DNA of 7,127 nt from an uncultured Selenomonadaceae bacterium (GTDB lineage: Bacteria > Bacillota > Negativicutes > Selenomonadales > Selenomonadaceae). The DNA lies in the NCBI GenBank assembly GCA_905233325.1, contig CAJODU010000086.1, positions 1 to 7,127 of the forward strand, read 5' to 3'. The notes beneath the pieces are model-generated. The model was given only the letters and a program-made list of their open reading frames with translations. It was not told where the DNA came from and did not search any database. Below are positions 1-5,492 of this stretch, piece by piece (positions within the stretch are counted from its first letter, which is position 1; each line of letters opens with the position of its first letter). Made by a program: the position numbers and the translations under genes.

Positions 1-1
1 G

Positions 2-31
2 GTCGTGACTAAAATCCGCAACGGAAAATAA
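2..31 (+). CDS. C-terminal end of a rightward gene, possibly a small holin-like/type I toxin peptide (partial)
   Basis: The frame entering at base 2 reads VVTKIRNGK and stops at TAA 29-31. The other two rightward frames stop even earlier. A rightward terminator follows at 78-118, so something on this strand must end here. A hydrophobic stretch running into a short basic tail is what small membrane toxins of the TxpA/holin-like type end with. The opposing antisense promoter at 163-191 fits such a locus. Only nine residues are visible, so the family is an inference, and this could be the tail of any protein. Confidence 0.35.
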   Translation, partial: VVTKIRNGK

Positions 32-41
32 TTACCGCCTC

Positions 42-76
42 TTCGTGAACAGCCACAACCTGTTCTGGTAGACGAA
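42..76 (+). other. Imperfect hairpin in the 3' UTR of the rightward transcript
   Basis: GAACAG (47-52) pairs with CTGTTC (60-65) around a 7-nt loop. An outer stem TTCGT (42-46) pairs with ACGAA (72-76), leaving a one-sided internal loop at 66-71. It stacks directly against the terminator hairpin starting at 78, so the 3' UTR between the stop at 31 and the T-run folds almost completely. No known riboswitch consensus was recognised. Confidence 0.5.
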
Positions 77-156
77 AACCGCTTGTAGTCCACAACAACT
101 TACAAGCGGTCTTTTTTTCGGTGACACATATGCTCACCACAACCTTGTCTCATTAC
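74..156 (-). ncRNA. Candidate antisense RNA, RatA-like type I antitoxin
   Basis: The promoter at 163-191 should start transcription near 154-156 and run leftward. The predicted RNA has a 5' hairpin (GGTGA/TCACC, 120-138, 9-nt loop) and the 10-bp hairpin 78-110 at its 3' side, followed by a short T stretch. Its last 40 or so nucleotides are complementary to the 3' end of the rightward mRNA that terminates at about 118. Convergent transcripts overlapping at their 3' ends are the known architecture of B. subtilis txpA/ratA and bsrG/SR4. The assignment is inferred from layout only. Read-through further left would lengthen the overlap. Confidence 0.4.
78..118 (+). terminator. Strong rightward intrinsic terminator
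   Basis: A perfect 10-bp inverted repeat, ACCGCTTGTA (78-87) and TACAAGCGGT (101-110), encloses a 13-nt loop and is followed by C and seven Ts (112-118). It ends the rightward transcript whose stop codon lies at 31. Read leftward, the same stem is followed only by TTT and then CG, so it would be a weaker terminator for the antisense RNA. Confidence 0.85.
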
Positions 157-162
157 AAATAC

Positions 163-191
163 AATATATCACACCTTCACTGAAGTGTCAA
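163..191 (-). promoter_or_regulatory. Near-consensus sigma-A promoter downstream of obgE, facing left
   Basis: The leftward strand has TTGACA (191-186), exactly 17 bases of spacer, then TATATT (168-163). It lies after the obgE stop and before no long reading frame, so it most likely makes a small RNA. The spacer contains a bulged inverted repeat (CACTTC/GAAGGTG) that might be a regulator site. Confidence 0.7.
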
Positions 192-222
192 TCACTAAAT
201 TACAACTGGAATCAAACACTAT

Positions 223-1512
223 TCACTCTTGCCAGGTGAACTCCATCTCACCGATATGGACAGTCATTCCCTCTTTGATACCACGCTCTTTGAGGAGACC
301 ATCAATCCCCTTCATTCGCCAGATGTATTGAAAACGGCGAAGACCTTCATCATTGTCAAAGTTCGTCATTGCAACGATCTTTTCAAGATTTTTGTTGCGG
401 ACAATGAAGTCACCGGCGTCGTTGCGCTTGATCTCAACAGTATCAGCAGCCTCATCTTCGTTGAGGTTGAAAGTCTTGACACCCTCGACGGCAACAGGCT
501 CCGGCTCTTCTTGATGTTCGTCAAGCCAAGTGCCGACAAAGTTCATCAACTCATCACAACCGTTGTGAGTGACGGCAGATATTGCAAAGAATTTGATTCC
601 TTCCTCAGCAGCGAGTTTCTCCAATTTTGGCAGATTCTCAGCCGCTGACGGAAGGTCTGTTTTATTTGCAATCAGCACTTGTGTCCGCTCGGAAAGTCTT
701 GCACTGTACTTTTGAAGTTCGGCATTGATCTTATGAAAATCTTCAACGGGATCGCGCCCCTCAATACCGGCGGCGTCAACAAGGTGGAGGATCAACTTTG
801 TGCGTTCAATATGTCTCAAAAAATCGTGACCAAGCCCGACGCCGTCCGCTGCACCTTCAATGAGGCCGGGTATATCGGCAATGACAAAACTTTTCTCGTA
901 GTCAGTTTTGACGACACCCAGCACCGGCGTCAGAGTAGTGAAGTGGTAGTCTGCAATCTCAGGACGGGCGTCAGAGACAGCGGCAATGAGGCTGGATTTA
1001 CCAACACTCGGATAGCCGACAAGCCCGACATCAGCAAGAAGTTTCAATTCAAGCAGCAACTCTTTAGACTCTCCGGGTTCACCGAACTCGGCAAAAGTCG
1101 GAGCACGGCGTGAGGAGGATTTAAATTTAGCATTGCCGCGACCACCTCTACCGCCACGAGCAATAACAGCTTGCTGATCAATTTTGGTCAAGTCGGCAAG
1201 GACTTCACCGGTGTTGGCATCTTTGATGATCGTCCCCGCTGGCACCTTGATGAGACAAGGTTCAGCGTTGCGTCCATATTGATTCTTGATGTCGCCATTC
1301 TCTCCGTTGTCGCCTTTGAAGTTCCGCTTGTATCTGAAGTTGAGCAGGGTGTTGAGGTTGCGATCAACGACGAAGACTATATCCGCGCCTCTGCCGCCGT
1401 CGCCGCCGTTGGGTCCGCCCTTTGGTACATACTTTTCACGGCGGAATGAAGATTTACCGTTGCCGCCGTCGCCCGCCTTGACACTAATCTTAGTTCTATC
1501 AATAAATTGCAT
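223..1512 (-). CDS. obgE: GTPase ObgE/CgtA (Spo0B-associated GTP-binding protein)
   Basis: Essential GTPase that binds the large ribosomal subunit during assembly and links to the stringent response. The 429-residue protein shows all three Obg domains. The glycine-rich Obg fold covers about 1-158 (GDGGNGK, KGGPNGGDGGRG, ARGGRGGRGNAKF). The G domain has G1 GYPSVGKS 166-173, switch FTTLTP 191-196, G3 DIPG 213-216, G4 NKTD 283-286 and G5 SAV 312-314. The C-terminal OCT domain covers about 347-429 and is present mainly in Gram-positive-type Obg proteins. ATG 1512 is preceded by GAGGGAGG (1524-1517) and lies 14 bases after the ispG stop, so it is the last gene of the leftward operon. No clear terminator follows; a new leftward promoter appears 32 bases beyond its stop. 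Full length, with no missing motif. Confidence 0.98.
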   Translation of the reverse strand: MQFIDRTKISVKAGDGGNGKSSFRREKYVPKGGPNGGDGGRGADIVFVVDRNLNTLLNFRYKRNFKGDNGENGDIKNQYGRNAEPCLIKVPAGTIIKDANTGEVLADLTKIDQQAVIARGGRGGRGNAKFKSSSRRAPTFAEFGEPGESKELLLELKLLADVGLVGYPSVGKSSLIAAVSDARPEIADYHFTTLTPVLGVVKTDYEKSFVIADIPGLIEGAADGVGLGHDFLRHIERTKLILHLVDAAGIEGRDPVEDFHKINAELQKYSARLSERTQVLIANKTDLPSAAENLPKLEKLAAEEGIKFFAISAVTHNGCDELMNFVGTWLDEHQEEPEPVAVEGVKTFNLNEDEAADTVEIKRNDAGDFIVRNKNLEKIVAMTNFDNDEGLRRFQYIWRMKGIDGLLKERGIKEGMTVHIGEMEFTWQE

Positions 1513-1526
1513 AAATCCTCCCTCAG

Positions 1527-2591
1527 TTAATCAGCATTTGTGATGAGATCTATCTCTCTAAAAAGTTCATTGACAAGCTCAGATTCCGGCACTTTGCGGA
1601 TAATCTCACCCTTGCGAAAGAGGATTCCCTCACCGTCAGCACCGGCAATACCAACATCAGCCTCACGTGCCTCACCGGGACCGTTGACAACGCAGCCCAT
1701 TACCGCTACGGTTATATTTGAATTGACTGCTGCCAGTTTTTTTTCGACCTCAGCGGCAATCTTGGGCAAGTCAATCCTGGTACGGCCGCAAGTCGGACAG
1801 GCAATCAGCGTTGCACCGTACTCCTTGAGACCGAGAGACTTCAATATCTCGTTGGCGACTCTGACTTCAACGACAGGATCACCCGTCAAGGACACTCTGA
1901 TCGTGTCTCCGATACCTTCTGCCAATAATGCACCGATCCCTACGGCAGACTTAATGACGCCGGTATTGACAGTCCCCGCCTCAGTAATCCCCAAGTGGAG
2001 CGGGTAGTCGACTTTCTCACTCATCAGACGATAGGCGGCAAGCGTCAACGGCACATCATGAGCCTTGAGTGAGATTTTAATATCAAAGAAATCTTCAGCC
2101 TCAAGAATACGGACATGCTCAAGTGCGGACTCAACGAGAGCCTCAGCCGTCACGCCGCCATATTTTTTGAGAAGTTTCCGACTAAGCGAGCCGCCATTGA
2201 CGCCGATTCTGATAGGTATACCGTGAGCTTTAGCCTCAGTGACAACACTCTTGACGTGTGCCTCACCGCCAATATTGCCCGGATTCAGTCTCAACGCAGC
2301 TATACCTTGATTAATAGCCTCAATAGCCAGCTTGTAGTCAAAATGAATATCAGCGACGAGCGGCACATCAACCGCCTTGATGATATTGCCGAGATTTTTG
2401 GCGGCGTCCATATCCGGCACAGCCAGACGGACAATATCACAGCCCGCCTCAACGAGTTTATTAATTTGCTCAACAGTTGCGGCGGTATCTGTAGTCTTGG
2501 TGTTGGTCATTGACTGCACGGAAACGGGAGCTCCGCCGCCGATTGCCACCTTGCCAACGTGAATTTGTCTTGTTTTCTTTCTTTTATACAC
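1527..2591 (-). CDS. ispG: 4-hydroxy-3-methylbut-2-en-1-yl diphosphate synthase (IspG/GcpE)
   Basis: Converts 2-C-methyl-D-erythritol 2,4-cyclodiphosphate to HMBPP in the non-mevalonate (MEP) isoprenoid pathway, using a [4Fe-4S] cluster and electrons from flavodoxin or ferredoxin. The 354-residue protein has the TIM-barrel N-terminal part (VSVQSMTNTKTTD 24-36, LVADIHFDY 78-86, ALRLNPGNIG 99-108) and the C-terminal cluster domain with Cys265, Cys268 (ACPTCGR) and Cys300 (MGCVVNGPGEA). Glu307 corresponds to the known fourth ligand. Length is typical of the short bacterial type without the large plant/chlamydial insert. The start is GTG 2591, with AGGAG (2603-2599) seven bases upstream. It sits 19 bases after the LRR gene and 14 before obgE, so it is probably co-transcribed with both. 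Confidence 0.98.
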   Translation of the reverse strand: MYKRKKTRQIHVGKVAIGGGAPVSVQSMTNTKTTDTAATVEQINKLVEAGCDIVRLAVPDMDAAKNLGNIIKAVDVPLVADIHFDYKLAIEAINQGIAALRLNPGNIGGEAHVKSVVTEAKAHGIPIRIGVNGGSLSRKLLKKYGGVTAEALVESALEHVRILEAEDFFDIKISLKAHDVPLTLAAYRLMSEKVDYPLHLGITEAGTVNTGVIKSAVGIGALLAEGIGDTIRVSLTGDPVVEVRVANEILKSLGLKEYGATLIACPTCGRTRIDLPKIAAEVEKKLAAVNSNITVAVMGCVVNGPGEAREADVGIAGADGEGILFRKGEIIRKVPESELVNELFREIDLITNAD

Positions 2592-2610
2592 CGAATCACT
2601 CCTATTAGTG

Positions 2611-4023
2611 CTAATCTTTCAAACGAACGATTTTACTGGGTTTGTTCGGCTTTCCATACCTTATTTCCTTTAAATTCTTGCACTTGCTGAAAGCATTGAC
2701 GCCAACTTTAGTATTCGGATTAAGTATATTAACTTCCTCAAGTTGTTCACAGCACCAAAAAGCCTCTGCTCCGATTTCTCGGACAGAGTAAGGAATAGTA
2801 ATTTTTTTCAAGCCACATTCTATAAACGCCATTCTTTCAATAACTTCTAAACCTTTTGGCAAATGTAAAATTTCAAGGTCTTTATCTTCAATAAAGGCTT
2901 GCCAGGAAATAATTTTCACCGTGTCAGGTACAGACCATTCCTTGCCGGAAACAGATTTCGGGCAGAAAATCAAAATAGTTTTTGATACATTCATCACCGG
3001 CTCGGTCAATTTAGTCCTCCAAAATGTCCAGCCTTGATATTTTTTTACACTGTCGGGATAAGTCACACTCCTGAGTTTTTCACAGCCGGTGAAGACATTA
3101 GATTTTATTTCCTCGATGCCCTCGTTTAAAATCACCTTTTCAAGATTTACACATTCAGCAAAAGCACGGTCACCTATTTTTTTGACAGTTCCGGGTATTG
3201 TAACGGAAGTGATTTTTTTATTGCCATCAAACAGTCTGGCAGGAATCTCATTCATACTATTTGGTATAATAATATCTCCTGCCATTGCTTTGGCCTTAAT
3301 ATAATCAATGGCCTTTTCTGAAGGGGCATTGTGAACTGCTACATTGTTGACTTTTGGTTTCACTGTATTTTCAGCTTTTAATTCCGGCTCTGTTTCTTTT
3401 TCCAATTTTAATTCTGATTTTATATCTGATTTTAATTTTGAATTTGATTCTGTTTGTGGTTTTTGCTCTACTTTCGGCTCCGGTTTTACTTCTGATTTTA
3501 CTTTCGGCTCCGATTCTGCCTTTGATTCCTGTTCTTTCGATTCGGATTTTATCTCTGATTCTAAATTTGATTTTGGCTCTACTTTTACTTCAGATTTTAT
3601 TTCTGATTTTACCTCTATTTTCGGCTCCGATTCTGTTTTTACTTCTGCTTTTGTTTCTATTTTTGCCTTTGGTTCCTGTTCTTTCAATTCTGATTTTGAC
3701 TCTATTTTTACTTCCGGCTTTATTTCTGATTTTACCTCTACTTCCGGCTTAGAAATGGGTTTTAATTCCTCTTCTATTTTTGTAGGTGCTACAGATGGAT
3801 TTTTCGTTAAATTTAACTTTTGATTATCTTTTTCAACTTGAATAGGCTGCACAGTTTGTGTAGTTTTAATAGATTTGGTAGGTTGAATAGGTTTTGTAGG
3901 TTGAGTAGATTTTGCAGGTTGAGTAACTTGATTAAAGTTTTGCCTGATGGGTGCCGAGGTACGCTTTTTTTTCTTCGGACTAAACAAATTTGATAAAAAT
4001 TTTAAAATTTTTTTGATCATCAT
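2611..4023 (-). CDS. BspA-type leucine-rich-repeat protein with long Lys/Glu-rich repeat linker
   Basis: Function unknown. Residues are numbered from the upstream GTG (471 aa; 470 from the chosen ATG). Residues 1-22 form a short amphipathic segment ending in a KKKKR cluster; it has no proper hydrophobic signal-peptide core, so membrane-surface attachment is possible but export is not shown. Residues 34-62 are Pro/Thr/Gln-rich (QPTK repeats). Residues 84-226 are almost only K, E, S, P, V and I, with a 41-residue imperfect repeat. Residues 252-457 hold about eight LRR_5 units of 22-23 residues (for example VTIPGTVKKIGDRAFAECVN, ITIPYSVREIGAEAFWCCEQ), with an irregular insert around 341-366. BspA-like LRRs usually mediate protein binding. 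It heads the ispG-obgE operon, an unexpected place, and its base use is more AT-rich than its neighbours. ATG 4023 is preferred because AGGAG (4035-4031) is 7 bases away; GTG 4026 and ATG 4020 are alternatives. Confidence 0.88.
   Translation of the reverse strand: MMIKKILKFLSNLFSPKKKKRTSAPIRQNFNQVTQPAKSTQPTKPIQPTKSIKTTQTVQPIQVEKDNQKLNLTKNPSVAPTKIEEELKPISKPEVEVKSEIKPEVKIESKSELKEQEPKAKIETKAEVKTESEPKIEVKSEIKSEVKVEPKSNLESEIKSESKEQESKAESEPKVKSEVKPEPKVEQKPQTESNSKLKSDIKSELKLEKETEPELKAENTVKPKVNNVAVHNAPSEKAIDYIKAKAMAGDIIIPNSMNEIPARLFDGNKKITSVTIPGTVKKIGDRAFAECVNLEKVILNEGIEEIKSNVFTGCEKLRSVTYPDSVKKYQGWTFWRTKLTEPVMNVSKTILIFCPKSVSGKEWSVPDTVKIISWQAFIEDKDLEILHLPKGLEVIERMAFIECGLKKITIPYSVREIGAEAFWCCEQLEEVNILNPNTKVGVNAFSKCKNLKEIRYGKPNKPSKIVRLKD
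3349..3777 (-). repeat. Purine/pyrimidine-skewed repeat tract coding the Lys/Glu linker
   Basis: About 430 bases in which the coding strand is mainly GAA, AAA, AAG and AGT codons, leaving the opposite strand pyrimidine-rich. An imperfect 123-bp unit is visible: the same 22-base stretch occurs at 3596-3617 and 3719-3740, and the encoded peptides EVKSEIKPEVKIESKS and EVKSEIKSEVKVEPKS are 41 residues apart. EPK/SEPK motifs recur within and after it. Such tracts expand and contract by slippage or recombination. The long rightward open frames here are only by-products of this bias. Confidence 0.8.
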
Positions 4024-4030
4024 CACTCTG

Positions 4031-4035
4031 CTCCT
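4031..4035 (-). promoter_or_regulatory. Ribosome binding site that decides the LRR start
   Basis: AGGAG on the leftward strand. The spacing is 4 bases to GTG 4026, 7 to ATG 4023 and 10 to ATG 4020. The middle ATG has the best distance. Confidence 0.65.
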
Positions 4036-4048
4036 AACTTTTCACAGC

Positions 4049-4060
4049 TAATCATGATTA
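4049..4060. promoter_or_regulatory. Perfect 12-bp palindrome TAATCATGATTA, possible operator
   Basis: Perfect dyad between the leftward promoter and the LRR start, so it would lie in the 5' UTR of the LRR-ispG-obgE transcript. A roadblock or operator site for a dimeric regulator is possible. The sequence is AT-rich and chance cannot be excluded. Confidence 0.35.
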
Positions 4061-4088
4061 TTAACCGCTCTTACTATCGCTTTACTTT

Positions 4089-4117
4089 ATCATAAGAATA
4101 ATGTTCTAGTCAAGCAA
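4089..4117 (-). promoter_or_regulatory. Leftward promoter for the LRR-ispG-obgE operon
   Basis: On the leftward strand TATGAT (4094-4089) makes a good -10 box, with TTGCTT (4117-4112) 17 bases upstream as a weak -35. An alternative pairing is TTGACT (4113-4108) with TAAAGT 18 bases further on. Either would start transcription near 4080, giving a leader of about 60 bases. No other leftward promoter was seen before ispG or obgE, and the short gaps there favour one transcript. Confidence 0.5.
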
Positions 4118-4200
4118 AATTGAAATGCTCAAATATAAAAGCTCTAATTCAATCATTGACAAAATATCTGATTTTAATTAAAATTTACTTAAAATTGAAA
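4116..4200 (+). repeat. Two exact AAAATTGAAA repeats flanking the rep promoter
   Basis: AAAATTGAAA occurs at 4116-4125 and 4191-4200 in the same orientation, 75 bases apart. The first copy touches the -35 region of the leftward promoter. The second covers the predicted start point of the rightward rep promoter. Rep_3 proteins usually bind direct repeats (iterons) and repress their own promoters, so these are candidate Rep sites. Two copies are far fewer than a normal iteron array, and the region is AT-rich. Confidence 0.35.
4156..4184 (+). promoter_or_regulatory. Strong promoter for rep, with a palindrome over the -10 box
   Basis: TTGACA (4156-4161), a 17-base spacer, then TAAAAT (4179-4184) form a near-consensus sigma-A promoter. 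The -10 box is the right half of a perfect 14-bp palindrome ATTTTAATTAAAAT (4171-4184), a position suited to an autorepressor. The predicted start is near 4191, giving a leader of about 50 bases before the rep start. Confidence 0.75.
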
Positions 4201-4232
4201 CTTTGATTCGAGCGAGATAAATTTGTAGTAGT

Positions 4233-4237
4233 GAGGG
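4233..4237 (+). promoter_or_regulatory. Ribosome binding site pointing to TTG 4243 as the rep start
   Basis: GAGGG ends five bases before TTG 4243. The longer frame begins at GTG 4231, but nothing resembling a ribosome binding site precedes that codon. The next gene, purB, also starts with TTG after a strong site, so TTG use is normal here. Confidence 0.6.
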
Positions 4238-4242
4238 TTACC

Positions 4243-5385
4243 TTGGATAGTAAAAATCATCAAAATCCGAAAGAGGTTGTGCTGCGTAAGGATTTTTATA
4301 AAGCTAATCCTTTAATTAATGCTCGCAAGGCTATGAATATTATCGAAATGAGAATCTTTGCTATAGGACTTCAAGCTCTTAAGCCACCTCGTTCGAGCAA
4401 GGATAAATTTTATGATACTGAATTTCCCAGAACCTTCATTCCGGCAAGCAAGATTGTTGAGATTTTTGACGACAATAATTATCTCCATGATCTCAAAAAA
4501 ATTTGTGACAAAATGTCTGACAGTCGTATTACCATTAATTATGAAAATGGCGGCTTTAAGCTACTGCATATATTTCAAGAATTGGAGTATAAACCCGAAG
4601 AAGGGCTTTATATTCAATTTGACATCAAAATGAAACCTTACATTCGCGACTTGTTTGAATCCAAAAAGTATACCAAGCTCAATGTTGAGCAAATTTTTCC
4701 TTTGGTGTCGTCTTATGCTGTGAGGCTGCTTGAATTGCTGTTTCAATTTCAAAAAAACAATCAGAAGACAATCTCACTCACCATTAATATTGATGATTTG
4801 CGTATTGCTTTGAAGGTGCCTGAAAACGCTTACGCCGGAAGGGTGGATAATTTTAGAGCATATGTTATAGACGAGCCGCTTGCTGAGATCAACGAAAAGA
4901 CAGATTATAAAATTGATTACGCGGTCTTGAAGAAGGGCAGAAGAGTGACGAGCTTTAAGTTTAATATGGATATTTCAAAGATAATTGAATCAAACGATCT
5001 GCCTTTGCCGAAGACAGTTGAGAAAGTCGACAAAGTTGAGACGATTGACAAAGTTGAAGAGGTTGAGACAGACGAGGCAGTTGATGTGATTGACGAATTT
5101 GGTAAAATTGGTGAAGATGAGGCCAGAGAAGAGATGATAACATCTATAACGGCACACGGGGTTAGAGAGAGTGAGGCAAGGAAGTTGCTTGATATGTGCC
5201 GAGATATTGAAGACTGTGCCAACCGTCTGCATTATGCTGAAGTGGAACTTGACAATCAATGGGGAAGAGTGAAAAATGTGGCAGGTTTCGTAATTACAGC
5301 AATCAAAGAGAACTGGTATCAAAGAAGTTTAAACCAATTTAGGAGAGATCAGCAACGTGTCGGATACCGCGACCCTATAGATTAG
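4243..5385 (+). CDS. Rep_3/RepB-family replication initiator protein, chromosomal context
   Basis: Resembles plasmid initiators of the Rep_3 (RepB/RepE) family, which bind origin iterons through two winged-helix domains and often repress their own gene. Numbering is from the upstream GTG 4231 (384 aa; 380 from TTG). The first winged helix spans about 20-145 and includes the typical opening KANPLINARKAMNIIEMRIF. The second spans about 146-250 and includes FPLVSSYAVRLLELLFQF. An acidic, repetitive linker (VEKVDKVETIDKVEEVET, 263-280) follows. The helical C-terminal domain of about 90 residues ends in VKNVAGFVITAIKENWYQ, a kind of tail seen on some Gram-positive Rep/DnaD-like proteins. It has its own promoter and terminator, and no partition or mobilisation gene is beside it. 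It may be an integrated-plasmid remnant or a domesticated chromosomal DNA-binding protein. Family assignment is firm; role is open. Confidence 0.88.
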   Translation: MDSKNHQNPKEVVLRKDFYKANPLINARKAMNIIEMRIFAIGLQALKPPRSSKDKFYDTEFPRTFIPASKIVEIFDDNNYLHDLKKICDKMSDSRITINYENGGFKLLHIFQELEYKPEEGLYIQFDIKMKPYIRDLFESKKYTKLNVEQIFPLVSSYAVRLLELLFQFQKNNQKTISLTINIDDLRIALKVPENAYAGRVDNFRAYVIDEPLAEINEKTDYKIDYAVLKKGRRVTSFKFNMDISKIIESNDLPLPKTVEKVDKVETIDKVEEVETDEAVDVIDEFGKIGEDEAREEMITSITAHGVRESEARKLLDMCRDIEDCANRLHYAEVELDNQWGRVKNVAGFVITAIKENWYQRSLNQFRRDQQRVGYRDPID

Positions 5386-5391
5386 CAGAAC

Positions 5392-5425
5392 TTCTTGCAC
5401 TCAACGCAGGAGATTTTTTTTTTTT
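5392..5425 (+). terminator. Intrinsic terminator of rep with a T12 tract
   Basis: TTCTTGC (5392-5398) pairs with GCAGGAG (5406-5412), 7 bp including two G-U pairs in the rightward RNA, around a 7-nt loop. After one A come twelve Ts (5414-5425). It lies seven bases after the rep stop and separates rep from purB. Confidence 0.75.
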
Positions 5426-5480
5426 GAAGAATCAAATAATCGTAATTAATGAAAATTAGCCACATTAAATAATATCAGTT

Positions 5481-5487
5481 GGAGGGG
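5481..5487 (+). promoter_or_regulatory. Strong ribosome binding site supporting the TTG start of purB
   Basis: GGAGGGG ends five bases before TTG 5493. Translation from this TTG gives the normal N terminus of the family (IERYTLPEMGNIW), so the start is well supported. The purB promoter itself is unclear: the stretch 5424-5475 is AT-rich, with only weak -35/-10 candidates such as TAATAT at 5470-5475. Confidence 0.8.
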
Positions 5488-5492
5488 TTAAA

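Noticed and set aside
9..137. Leftward 42-codon frame starting at GTG 137 with a weak AAGG upstream, downstream of the strong promoter at 163-191
   Set aside because: It runs straight through the perfect terminator stem and the second hairpin; the inverted repeats explain the sequence better than coding. It remains a faint possibility that the antisense RNA also encodes a peptide.
3344..3823. Long rightward frames opposite the LRR gene, rich in Ser/Phe/Asp or Leu/Ile
   Set aside because: Antisense shadows of the low-complexity K/E codon tract; no ribosome binding site and no protein-like composition.
4116..4200. Full iteron-type replication origin upstream of rep
   Set aside because: Only two exact 10-bp repeats are visible in an AT-rich region, with no regularly spaced array, so an origin is not supported.
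5414..5425. T12 homopolymer as a phase-variation tract
   Set aside because: It follows a hairpin right after the rep stop and is outside any reading frame, so a terminator explains it.
5424..5459. Tiny frame from TTG 5424 with GGAG upstream (LKNQIIVINEN)
   Set aside because: The GGAG is part of the terminator stem, the spacing is too long, and the frame starts inside the T-run.
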